DNA of 64,000 nucleotides, taken from assembly GCF_044357945.1 (NCBI RefSeq), contig NZ_CP076563.1, positions 1,798,001 through 1,862,000 on the forward strand, read 5' to 3'. This stretch comes from QAND01 sp003150225. GTDB lineage: Bacteria; Bacillota; Clostridia; Christensenellales; QAND01. The notes beneath the pieces were generated by a model that was not told the DNA's origin, ran no database searches, and worked only from the letters and a program-made list of their open reading frames with translations. The position numbers and the translations under genes are program-made. This document shows positions 56,973-64,000 of this stretch, one piece after another. How positions within the stretch are numbered: the first letter of the stretch is position 1; each line of letters begins with the position of its first letter.

Positions 56973-59809
56973 ACGACCGCATCGTAATAAGAGGCGCCAA
57001 ACAGCATAATCTCAAAAACGTGGATATCACCCTGCCCCGGGATCAGCTCATCGTTTTTACAGGGCTTTCGGGCAGCGGCAAGAGCAGCTTGGCCTTTGAC
57101 ACCATCTATGCCGAGGGCCAGCGCCGATATGTGGAATCCCTTAGCAGCTATGCCCGGCAATTCCTGGGCCAGATGGACAAACCCGAGGTGGACTCCATTG
57201 ATGGGCTATCCCCGGCCATTTCCATCGATCAAAAAACCACCAGCCGCAACCCCCGATCCACCGTGGGCACCGTTACTGAAATTCACGATTATCTGCGGCT
57301 GTTGTACGCCAACATTGGTCAGCCCCATTGCCCCAAGTGCGGCAAGCCCATCGTTCAGCAGAGCGTGGATCAGATGGTGGACTCCATTCTTGGCCTGGGA
57401 GAGGGAAAACGCATTTTGGTTATGGGGCCGGTGGTTCGAGGCCGGAAGGGGGAGCACGCTAAGGTTTTTGAGGATCTCCGAAAGGCGGGCTATGTACGGG
57501 TGATGGTGGACGGCAATGTGGACGAACTCACCGCCGACTTCGCCTTGGAGAAGAACAAAAAGCACACCATCTCCGCGGTGGTGGACCGCCTGGTGATTCG
57601 GGAGGACGTCCGGGGTCGGCTGGGAGACAGCATTGAAACGGCCATGGAGCTGTCGGGAGGATTGGTGATCATTCGGGATAACGATTCCGGGGAGGAGCTC
57701 ACCTTCTCGGGGAATTATGCCTGTCCTGACTGCGGCATCAGCATCGAGGAGCTGACGCCTCGGATGTTCTCCTTCAACAATCCCTACGGCGCCTGCCCCG
57801 AATGCGCAGGACTGGGCACCCTGATGCGGGCTGATCCGGACATCATCATTCCCGACAAGAGCAAATCCCTCCGAGAGGGGGCAATAAAGGTATCGGGCTG
57901 GAACAGCGGCGTTACCGAATCCATGGCGGAGATGTATTTGGAGGCGCTTGCCAAGCACTATCATTTTTCCCTGGATACCCCTGTAAAGGATCTGCCCAAG
58001 GATGTGGTGGATAAGATCATCTACGGCACCGGCAAGGAGAAGATCAAGGTGGAGTATGACAGGGCCCATTCCAGCGGCACCTTCATGGCCAGTTTTGAGG
58101 GCATCGCCAACAACATCGAGCGGCGGCACCGGGAAACGGGCAGCGACTGGATGAAGGAGGAACTGGAGGGGTATATGAGCAATATTCCCTGTCCCGCCTG
58201 TAAGGGCATGCGGTTGAAGCCCGAGGTGCTTGGGGTTACCATTGGAGGGAAGTCCATCGCTGCCCTGAGCGACCTGCCGGTGTACCAGATCCGGGCGTTT
58301 TTGGATGGGCTCCAGCTCACCGAGAAGGAGGCTTTCATCGGAGACCGCATTCTAAAGGAAATCCGGGAGCGGCTTTCCTTCCTGGTGGACGTGGGCCTGG
58401 ATTACATCACCCTAAGCCGGGCTGCTTATACCCTATCGGGCGGGGAGGCCCAACGGATCCGGCTGGCCACCCAGATCGGCAGTCATCTGATGGGGGTTCT
58501 ATATATCCTGGATGAGCCCAGCATCGGCCTTCATCAGCGCGACAACGATAAACTGCTGGCTACCCTGAAGAATCTGCGGGATTTGGGCAATACCCTCATC
58601 GTGGTGGAACACGACGAGGATACCATTCGGGCGGCAGACCACATCGTGGACATTGGCCCTGGGGCGGGGGAGCATGGCGGAGAGATCATCGCCCAGGGCA
58701 GCCTGCAGGAGATCATCGACAATCCCCGATCCATCACCGGGCAGTATCTTTCCGGGAAGAAATATATTCCTATCCCCAAAAAGCGGCGGGAGCCCACTGG
58801 GTATCTGAAGATCGTAGGCCCTCGGGAGAACAACCTCAAGGGGATGGATGTAAACCTGCCTCTGGGGGTATTCACCTGCGTCACCGGGGTATCGGGCAGC
58901 GGCAAGTCCACCTTGGTCAACGAGATCCTCTATAAAGCTCTATCCCGAGACATTATGCGGAGCAAGGCCCGGCCCGGCCGGTTTGAGAGCATCCAGGGCA
59001 TGGAGCTCCTGGACAAGGTCATCAACATCGACCAATCCCCCATCGGCAGGACCCCTCGGAGCAACCCCGCCACCTACACCGGGGTATTTGATTTGATCCG
59101 CCAGCTTTTTGCCGATACGCAGGATGCCAAGGCCCGGGGATATAAGAGCGGCCGCTTCAGCTTTAACGTCAAAGGGGGGCGCTGCGAGGCCTGTTTGGGG
59201 GACGGCATCGTCCGCATCGAGATGCATTTTCTGCCCGACGTGTATGTTCAATGCGATGTGTGTAAAGGAAAACGCTATAACCGGGATACCCTGGAGGTCC
59301 ACTACAAGGGCAAGAACATCTATGAGGTGCTGGACATGACGGTGGAACAGGCTCAGGAGTTTTTCCGGCCCATTCCCAGGATCCGCACCAAGCTGGATAC
59401 CCTTATGGATGTGGGACTGGGGTACATGAAGCTGGGGCAGCCCAGTACCACCCTATCGGGCGGGGAGGCTCAGCGGGTAAAGCTGGCTACCGAGCTGAGC
59501 CGCCGCAGCACCGGCAACACCCTCTATATCCTGGATGAACCCACGACGGGGCTTCATGTGGACGACGTGGCTCGGCTGGTGGATATCATCCAACGGCTTA
59601 CCGAAGGGGGGAACTCGGTGGTGGTCATCGAGCACAACTTGGATGTCATCAAGACCGCCGATTATATCATCGATCTGGGCCCCGAGGGAGGGGACCGGGG
59701 AGGCCGGATTGTGGTGCAGGGCACGCCGGAGAAGGTGGCCGCTAGCAAAAAGAGCTATACTGGAAAATATCTTCGTGAGATCTTAGACCGGGAGAAGGAT
59801 AGGAAATAG
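56969..59809 (+). CDS. uvrA: Excinuclease ABC subunit A
   Basis: A 946-residue twin ABC ATPase that recognises damage. Two Walker A loops: GLSGSGKSSLAFDT and GVSGSGKSTLVNEIL; signatures LSGGEAQRIRLATQIGS and LSGGEAQRVKLATELS. Zinc cysteine clusters are CPKCGKP, CPDCG/CPECAG and CEACLGDG/CDVCKGK. Full length. The GTG start overlaps the uvrB stop by 4 bases. Confidence 0.97.
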   Translation: MNDRIVIRGAKQHNLKNVDITLPRDQLIVFTGLSGSGKSSLAFDTIYAEGQRRYVESLSSYARQFLGQMDKPEVDSIDGLSPAISIDQKTTSRNPRSTVGTVTEIHDYLRLLYANIGQPHCPKCGKPIVQQSVDQMVDSILGLGEGKRILVMGPVVRGRKGEHAKVFEDLRKAGYVRVMVDGNVDELTADFALEKNKKHTISAVVDRLVIREDVRGRLGDSIETAMELSGGLVIIRDNDSGEELTFSGNYACPDCGISIEELTPRMFSFNNPYGACPECAGLGTLMRADPDIIIPDKSKSLREGAIKVSGWNSGVTESMAEMYLEALAKHYHFSLDTPVKDLPKDVVDKIIYGTGKEKIKVEYDRAHSSGTFMASFEGIANNIERRHRETGSDWMKEELEGYMSNIPCPACKGMRLKPEVLGVTIGGKSIAALSDLPVYQIRAFLDGLQLTEKEAFIGDRILKEIRERLSFLVDVGLDYITLSRAAYTLSGGEAQRIRLATQIGSHLMGVLYILDEPSIGLHQRDNDKLLATLKNLRDLGNTLIVVEHDEDTIRAADHIVDIGPGAGEHGGEIIAQGSLQEIIDNPRSITGQYLSGKKYIPIPKKRREPTGYLKIVGPRENNLKGMDVNLPLGVFTCVTGVSGSGKSTLVNEILYKALSRDIMRSKARPGRFESIQGMELLDKVINIDQSPIGRTPRSNPATYTGVFDLIRQLFADTQDAKARGYKSGRFSFNVKGGRCEACLGDGIVRIEMHFLPDVYVQCDVCKGKRYNRDTLEVHYKGKNIYEVLDMTVEQAQEFFRPIPRIRTKLDTLMDVGLGYMKLGQPSTTLSGGEAQRVKLATELSRRSTGNTLYILDEPTTGLHVDDVARLVDIIQRLTEGGNSVVVIEHNLDVIKTADYIIDLGPEGGDRGGRIVVQGTPEKVAASKKSYTGKYLREILDREKDRK

Positions 59810-59824
59810 TCCTTTCTGCAACAG

Positions 59825-59862
59825 AACAAGCCAAGACGGAATCCTCCGCCTTGGCTTGTTTG
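59825..59862. terminator. Terminator between uvrA and the LysM gene
   Basis: A long stem AACAAGCCAAGxCGGA/TCCxCCTTGGCTTGTT with one mismatch; usable by both converging genes. Confidence 0.8.
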
Positions 59863-59876
59863 ACTCATGGAATGAA

Positions 59877-60089
59877 TCAGTCCTCCCCGATGCCGCAGGG
59901 GAAGGGACGGAATTCGCCGTCCGGATTGATGCAATAGTACCAGGGTGGAATGGCGACCAAATCCCCCGGCTGAAACCGCAGCTGGCCGCCGTTGGCCCGC
60001 ACGATCATACAGATGGGCACGCCGTAATCGGCGGAGAGCCGTTCCAGGGTATCCTTTTTGCGCATTCGGTGGTATTGCATGTTTATCAC
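59877..60089 (-). CDS. Small LysM-domain protein
   Basis: A 70-residue protein that is little more than one LysM: HRMRKKDTLERLSADYGVPICMIVRANGGQLRFQPGDLVAIP. It has no signal peptide, so it may act inside the cell or in the spore, like SafA-related proteins. The C-terminus is WYYCINPDGEFRPFPCGIGED. AGGGGTGATAAACATG suggests the second Met (60080) as an alternative start. Confidence 0.75.
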   Translation of the reverse strand: MINMQYHRMRKKDTLERLSADYGVPICMIVRANGGQLRFQPGDLVAIPPWYYCINPDGEFRPFPCGIGED

Positions 60090-60151
60090 CCCTATTCATC
60101 CTATGGGATGGCGCCATGGATTATGCTCTTGGGATTTTCCCAGAATTGGGG

Positions 60152-60180
60152 TTGAAAATCTTTTGGGGATACAGTATACT
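60152..60180 (+). promoter_or_regulatory. Promoter of tRNA-Val
   Basis: TTGAAA (60152-60157), 17 bases and TATACT (60175-60180), 36 bases before the mature tRNA. Confidence 0.82.
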
Positions 60181-60215
60181 ATACAAGCAGTTTCTCCTCC
60201 GGGAGGACGCACCCC

Positions 60216-60291
60216 GGTCTGTTGGCTCAGTTGGTAGAGCACATCGTTCACATCGATGGGGTCACTGGTTCGAGTCCAGTACAGACCACCA
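60216..60291 (+). tRNA. tRNA-Val (anticodon CAC)
   Basis: A complete cloverleaf: acceptor GGTCTGT/ACAGACC, D stem GCTC/GAGC, anticodon stem CATCG/CGATG with loop TTCACAT (anticodon CAC, reads GTG), variable GGGTC, T arm ACTGG-TTCGAGT-CCAGT, discriminator A at 60288 and an encoded CCA (60289-60291). A single isolated tRNA gene between the LysM protein and ogt. Confidence 0.95.
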
Positions 60292-60308
60292 GTCGCAACG
60301 GCGGCACC

Positions 60309-60348
60309 AAATATCGCAATCCGCGTTTGTGGGTTGCGATATTTTTTT
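60309..60348 (+). terminator. Terminator of the tRNA-Val transcript
   Basis: An AAATATCGCAATCC/GGGTTGCGATATTT stem with one G-T wobble and a T7 tail. Confidence 0.9.
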
Positions 60349-60553
60349 GCCCGAAATAAGCATCTATATTGTCAAGGGAAAGCGGTAATATGTGGATTGC
60401 GAATCTTTTGCCCGGAAGCCACATGTTGCCGCTGTCTGATGCGCTGGAATCGACAAAAAGGGCAGGGGGCAGTCCGCTGCCGTGGCCTTTTTGCGTTATC
60501 TGCGGTATACTATCCCTGATAAAAGGAAACGACCGTGCAAGGAGGGCGTCCAC

Positions 60554-61024
60554 ATGAAATATATCAATTATCATGATACATTGATTGGTAAGCTTCGGCT
60601 GGTAGAGGAGGATGGCGCCATTATCCAGTTGGTGCTGGATCGGATCTATCCGCCGGTGGAGGGGGAGCAGAGCGGGGAGGAAACGCCCCTTTTGCATCGC
60701 CTTAAGGAACAGTTGGATGAGTACTTTGACGGCAAACGGAGAACCTTTGAGATCCCCATCCGGCCTAAGGGAACGGCATTCCAGCTACGGGATTGGGAGG
60801 AGTTGCAGAGGATTCCCTATGGGGAGACCCGTACCTATAAAGACATCGCGCAGGCCATTGGATGTCCCAAGGGGTACCGCGCCGTCGGCTTGGCCAACAA
60901 TCGGAACCCGGTGATCATTTTGATTCCCTGTCATCGGGTGGTGGGAAGCAACGGCAAACTGGTGGGCTATGCCGGTGGTGTGGACCTAAAGGAAAAGCTG
61001 TTGGAGATTGAAGGGATTCGTTAG
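60554..61024 (+). CDS. ogt: Methylated-DNA-[protein]-cysteine S-methyltransferase
   Basis: A 156-residue suicide repair enzyme that removes O6-alkyl groups from guanine. The DNA-binding HTH FQLRDWEELQRIPYGETRTY and catalytic PCHRVVGSNGKLVGYAGG (Cys about 121) are intact. It lacks an Ada regulatory domain. ATG 60554 follows AAGGAGGGCGTCCAC; the frame extends upstream without support. It sits close to uvrBA but is a separate transcript. Confidence 0.95.
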   Translation: MKYINYHDTLIGKLRLVEEDGAIIQLVLDRIYPPVEGEQSGEETPLLHRLKEQLDEYFDGKRRTFEIPIRPKGTAFQLRDWEELQRIPYGETRTYKDIAQAIGCPKGYRAVGLANNRNPVIILIPCHRVVGSNGKLVGYAGGVDLKEKLLEIEGIR

Positions 61025-61030
61025 GAGAAG

Positions 61031-61066
61031 AAAAAAGCCCTTGGCCATATGGCCAAGGGCTTTTTA
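61031..61066. terminator. Bidirectional terminator between ogt and the MFS gene
   Basis: A near-perfect palindrome AAAAAGCCCTTGGCC-AT-GGCCAAGGGCTTTTT with T tracts on both strands. Confidence 0.93.
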
Positions 61067-61072
61067 TTTCAA

Positions 61073-62368
61073 TTATTGGAGCTCAATGGCCTCCTTGGCC
61101 TGGGCTTTTTTACCGGCGCTGATGGCCACCTGGATCAGGCAGAGGATGGCGACCAAACAGCAGGCGGAGATGATGTAGGAGATCTGGTAAGATCCGGTTA
61201 CATCGTAGATCCAACCGGAGAAGGGAGCGCCGATCATATTGCCTGCGTTGGAGAGGGCAAACAGCCATCCGAACAGGGCGGAAAAATCGGTGCGTCCATA
61301 GCCGAATACCGTGTTGATCAGGTGGGAGAGGGTTCCCAGGGAGAAGGAGTTGCCATAGCCGATGCCCAGCACGCTGATGATCAGAACAACGGTACCGGAG
61401 ACCGGTGTGACGGTGCTCATAGCGACCATGCCCACCAGCAGAATGGAGCCGATGGTGAAATACAGAGTCCGAAGGCCGAATCGGTCATACACAAGGCCGG
61501 AGGTGATGTTGCCTACGGCGCCGCCAAAGGCTAGAATGACCGCCAGCACACCGGAGACATACAGCGGATCGATCCCCAGGGAATTGAGGTTGGGCACCAC
61601 GTTGGAGAAGGAGGGCCCAAGCGCAAAACCCTGCAGGAGCTGAATGCCCGCCAAAAGCCAGAAGCGATAGGTGTGCATGGCTCCCTTTAGGGACAATACC
61701 GGAAGCTGGGGCTTGGCGGCTACGACAGGCTGATCGGCCTGGGCCGCAGAGGCTTCTTCGCTGCCTAGGGCTACCTCGCCCTTTTCCGAGGGATGAATTT
61801 TGACCAGGCAGAGAGCGGGCAGTGCAATGGCGCCGATCAAAAGGCCGGTGTAGAGGAAGGAAGCGTTCCAGCCATGGTACTGAATCCAGCTGCCTACCAG
61901 GGGATTGATCACCATTCCGCCAAGGCCGACACTGGTGTTGACGATGCCCAGCATCAGGCCCTTGCGCTTGACGAACCAGTTGTTGATGATGGCGTTATAG
62001 GCGCTGAAAGTACCGATGGAATGGGCGATGCCGTAGATCACCGCGCCAATGACGATGAACGCCACCCCGGTGGCCTGGGAGAAGATCAAATAGGCGGATA
62101 CCGCGAAGACGCCGCCCACCACCATCAGCTTTTTTACCCCGAACTTTCGCACAAAACTTCCATAGAAGAACCCACAGAGGGTTTTGGCGAAGAGCGATGT
62201 GGTGAACAGCGCGAAATTCATGGTAGTGCGGGAGATGCCAAAGGCCTCGGACACCGGCGTGACATAAAAGGTCATGGAGTTATTCCCCATGGCGTTGATG
62301 GAGAAGGCCAGCATGACGCAGCAAGCCGCCACCACCCAACCGTAAAAGAACTTTCGCTTTGCCAACAT
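61073..62368 (-). CDS. MFS transporter, OFA/oxalate-formate antiporter-like
   Basis: A 431-residue twelve-span transporter: FYGWVVAACCVMLAFSIN is the OFA-like opening (FYGWxV), with GIAHSIGTFSAYNAIINNWFVKRKGLMLGIVNTS as the loop 4-5 motif and a central cytoplasmic loop near 200-230. Related proteins move organic acids such as oxalate or formate; the cargo here is open. AAGGGGTTGTTA gives ATG 62368. Confidence 0.87.
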   Translation of the reverse strand: MLAKRKFFYGWVVAACCVMLAFSINAMGNNSMTFYVTPVSEAFGISRTTMNFALFTTSLFAKTLCGFFYGSFVRKFGVKKLMVVGGVFAVSAYLIFSQATGVAFIVIGAVIYGIAHSIGTFSAYNAIINNWFVKRKGLMLGIVNTSVGLGGMVINPLVGSWIQYHGWNASFLYTGLLIGAIALPALCLVKIHPSEKGEVALGSEEASAAQADQPVVAAKPQLPVLSLKGAMHTYRFWLLAGIQLLQGFALGPSFSNVVPNLNSLGIDPLYVSGVLAVILAFGGAVGNITSGLVYDRFGLRTLYFTIGSILLVGMVAMSTVTPVSGTVVLIISVLGIGYGNSFSLGTLSHLINTVFGYGRTDFSALFGWLFALSNAGNMIGAPFSGWIYDVTGSYQISYIISACCLVAILCLIQVAISAGKKAQAKEAIELQ

Positions 62369-62514
62369 TAACAACCCCTTGAAAAATATCTTTGCACCCG
62401 AAAAAACCGGGACGCTTACAACGTGGTTTTTGCATATGCTATCATCCATCTGGCCATGTTTGCAATGGGGAAAAAGGCTTCTTTCAATAATTGCATACGC
62501 AAGTTTATTGGGAA

Positions 62515-62545
62515 AAGGTTGCCGGCGCTCAAAGGAGCCGCCGGC
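62515..62545 (-). terminator. Terminator after the GerMN lipoprotein gene
   Basis: GCCGGCG/CGCCGGC (62521-62527 with 62539-62545). On the reverse strand it is followed by AACCTTTTCC, so the tail is weak. Confidence 0.5.
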
Positions 62546-62556
62546 AGCTCGCTATG

Positions 62557-63048
62557 CTAGCGGGATAGGATAAAAGAGTACTGTTCCAGTTGATCGGTGA
62601 TGACAATGGATTGGATGTAATCATACTGAAACAGGGTTTTGGCAATGGACTGTGCCGCCAGGGAATTTGCGCCGTCCTCAAAGGGAAAGGAGCTGGAAAA
62701 CACCAGGGAGCAGGTTCCCTCCTGGGTGGTGATGGATATCAGGGCACAGTCTTCCGGCGCGATGCGGGCGCCATCCGCAGAGCCCTTTAGCATCTCTTTG
62801 ACGGAGAATTCCTCAATGGAGGTACCCCAGGGCGGCCATTCCATCATCCTATCCTCTTGGATCCAGGTTCCATCCATCTTGAGAAAGTGGATGGTCATGG
62901 GTTTGGAGACGTTACAATCGGGAGAATCGCAGCCGGGAGCAATGATCTCGGGGCTGGGGCTGGGTTCCGGCGCTTGGACGCGGCCACAGCCCGCCATGAC
63001 CAAAGCGGCGAGTCCTCCCAGCAGAATCATCGGCAGCCATTTCTTCAC
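62557..63048 (-). CDS. GerMN-domain lipoprotein
   Basis: A 163-residue lipoprotein: signal ILLGGLAALVMAGC (lipobox VMAGC, Cys about 21), a Pro-rich spacer, then a GerMN-like domain (MTIHFLKMDG...VKEMLKGSADG...ALISITTQEGTCSLVFSSSF...ANSLAAQSIAKTL). GerM is linked to spore cortex formation and germination. It diverges from the secreted caspase-like gene across 147 bases. Confidence 0.82.
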   Translation of the reverse strand: MKKWLPMILLGGLAALVMAGCGRVQAPEPSPSPEIIAPGCDSPDCNVSKPMTIHFLKMDGTWIQEDRMMEWPPWGTSIEEFSVKEMLKGSADGARIAPEDCALISITTQEGTCSLVFSSSFPFEDGANSLAAQSIAKTLFQYDYIQSIVITDQLEQYSFILSR

Positions 63049-63195
63049 AGGGCATACATCCTTCTTTGAACTTGTTTTTTACATTGTAGCATGGGCAATG
63101 GCTATTCGTCAGCGTTTTATAGGCATCCATGGGATTTTCCAATGGGATATAGTATGATAGAATTTATCCAAAAGGAAAATAATGGAGGATATGGG

Positions 63196-64000
63196 ATGAG
63201 CTGGAAAAAGACACTGGCCTTTGGGTTAATCGGGCTTTTGGCGCTGCTGGCGGTTCCCTTGCCTGCCCACGGAGAGGAGGGGCGCCCAGCGGTACGGACC
63301 CTTTCGATTTGGTACGGGAACGATGGCTTAACCGGTGTGCCAATGGCGGAAACATACCGCCGCAACGCCTGGGAAATGGACGCCTTATTTGCCTCACAAA
63401 CCTATGGGGGGCGGCGCCTTGCAGATCATCGTTTGCTGGAGGGAACCACGGCTCCCGCTCTGTTGGAGGCCATTCGAGAGGCTTTTGAGGACGGCAAGGA
63501 AGAGGATCTCAACATCATTTATTATTCCGGTCTGGCGGATACCCTAAACGGGGATACATCTGCGCTAACCTTGGGCGGAACCTATGGCACGGGCCTGGAT
63601 CTGCTTCTTCCCCAGGCGTTCTATGGGCTGTTGGAGGAGCTGCCTGGCTCCTTTCTGGTGATTCTGGACTGCGACTATGCGGGAGGGTTTTTGCCGCCCA
63701 ATCCCATTGTGCCCTCCAGCAACAGTGTGACCCTTCTGGAAGGAATGGAGGATGAGAGGGAACACTCCCCCGTGGAGGCAAAGGTTTCGGTACTCTATGG
63801 AGTAGAACGGGATGAGACCGCGCTTGCCGGAGGAACCACGCCCATGGGGGTATTTACCCGGCTCTTGACCGGCGCTGGCCGGGGAGGCGTCGCTTCCAAG
63901 GGAGAGGTGACGACCCTAGGGGAATTGGGAGCTTACTTAAAGCAGGCCAACCGCGCGGGCCAGGTTGGATGGATTGGGGAGGAAAGCCTGCCTCTCTGGT
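63196..64000 (+). CDS. Secreted caspase-like (C14 fold) protein lacking catalytic residues (partial)
   Basis: An open frame from ATG 63196 runs off the right edge (268 residues visible). Residues 1-26 are a signal peptide. About 35-170 show the caspase p20 pattern: LSIWYGNDGL, a helix HRLLEGTTAPALLEAI, strand IIYYSG (107-112) and strand LVILDCDYAGGF (154-165). Active family members have YYSGHG and D-[SA]-C-[YH]-S-G. Here Leu113 replaces the His, and Asp160 occupies the Cys position, with Cys159 one residue earlier. It is probably an inactive pseudocaspase or a new binding domain. ATGGAGGATATGG provides the ribosome site. Confidence 0.68.
   Translation, partial: MSWKKTLAFGLIGLLALLAVPLPAHGEEGRPAVRTLSIWYGNDGLTGVPMAETYRRNAWEMDALFASQTYGGRRLADHRLLEGTTAPALLEAIREAFEDGKEEDLNIIYYSGLADTLNGDTSALTLGGTYGTGLDLLLPQAFYGLLEELPGSFLVILDCDYAGGFLPPNPIVPSSNSVTLLEGMEDEREHSPVEAKVSVLYGVERDETALAGGTTPMGVFTRLLTGAGRGGVASKGEVTTLGELGAYLKQANRAGQVGWIGEESLPLW

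Overview
The window reads as a contiguous piece of a GC-rich, spore-forming, anaerobic Clostridia (Bacillota) chromosome. Evidence: the conserved dnaX-ebfC-recR-(yaaL-bofA) block, two CotF-like coat genes, a BofA homologue, a GerMN-type lipoprotein, two perfect Spo0A boxes, a cysteine-rich HCB-type small protein, a T-box leader, a yybP-ykoY manganese riboswitch, many U-tailed intrinsic terminators, frequent TTG/GTG starts with strong GGAGG ribosome sites, and a PPi-type phosphofructokinase. Family-level placement (a gut Christensenellales/Oscillospirales-like lineage) is only a guess. No prophage, transposase, rRNA or CRISPR array was seen.

Layout. 1-1330: end of dnaX, ebfC, recR and a zinc-ribbon gene. 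1338-6930: two reverse-strand mannose-family PTS operons (IIB-IIC-IID each, no IIA) that look like a tandem duplication placed between recR and its usual partners yaaL and bofA, which resume at 7454-8029. 8072-10903: Mn riboswitch plus a SERCA-like P-type ATPase. 11192-13730: T-box leader with an apparent isoleucine (AUC) specifier upstream of an XRE-cupin regulator and an acyl-CoA ligase; a second, T-box-free copy of this gene pair is at 52367-54637. 13842-22375: PPi-type phosphofructokinase, divergent XRE regulators, a lipoprotein/sirtuin pair, a mannitol-phosphate-dehydrogenase-like enzyme, an ABC exporter, a ferritin-like protein and pyruvate kinase. 22476-24103: a visibly AT-richer island with a NimA-like flavoprotein and a GAP-like membrane protein. 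24296-28048: galU, an MTA/SAH-deaminase-type amidohydrolase and a large lipoprotein.

28577-29193 is a gene-poor stretch of double-hairpin repeats, including two 124-bp tandem copies. 29194-40109: peptidoglycan-binding protein, adenine deaminase, coat genes, recX, birA, nnr, orphan mazF, YitT, tsaE-tsaB-rimI and an acidic-tailed membrane protein. 40296-51857: Spo0A boxes with a small ORF, ThiF/MoeB, GNAT, an HflX with a JAMM-like N-terminal motif, cytidylate-kinase-like protein, DinB, VOC proteins, glyS, the HCB protein, glycerate kinase, TspO, coaX and homoserine dehydrogenase. 54849-61024: uvrB-uvrA with an upstream LexA-like site, a LysM protein, tRNA-Val(CAC) and ogt. 61073-64000: an MFS transporter, a GerMN lipoprotein and the start of a secreted caspase-like protein that lacks both expected catalytic residues.

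How the parts fit: sugar uptake (two PTS permeases) feeds glycolysis (PPi-PFK, pyruvate kinase), with glycerate kinase and a polyol-phosphate dehydrogenase nearby. The T-box unit suggests that isoleucine starvation switches on activation of a carboxylic acid, plausibly 2-methylbutyrate, for isoleucine synthesis. Metal homeostasis is under a riboswitch, and the sporulation and repair genes are housekeeping. All functions are read from sequence motifs; no database search was run.
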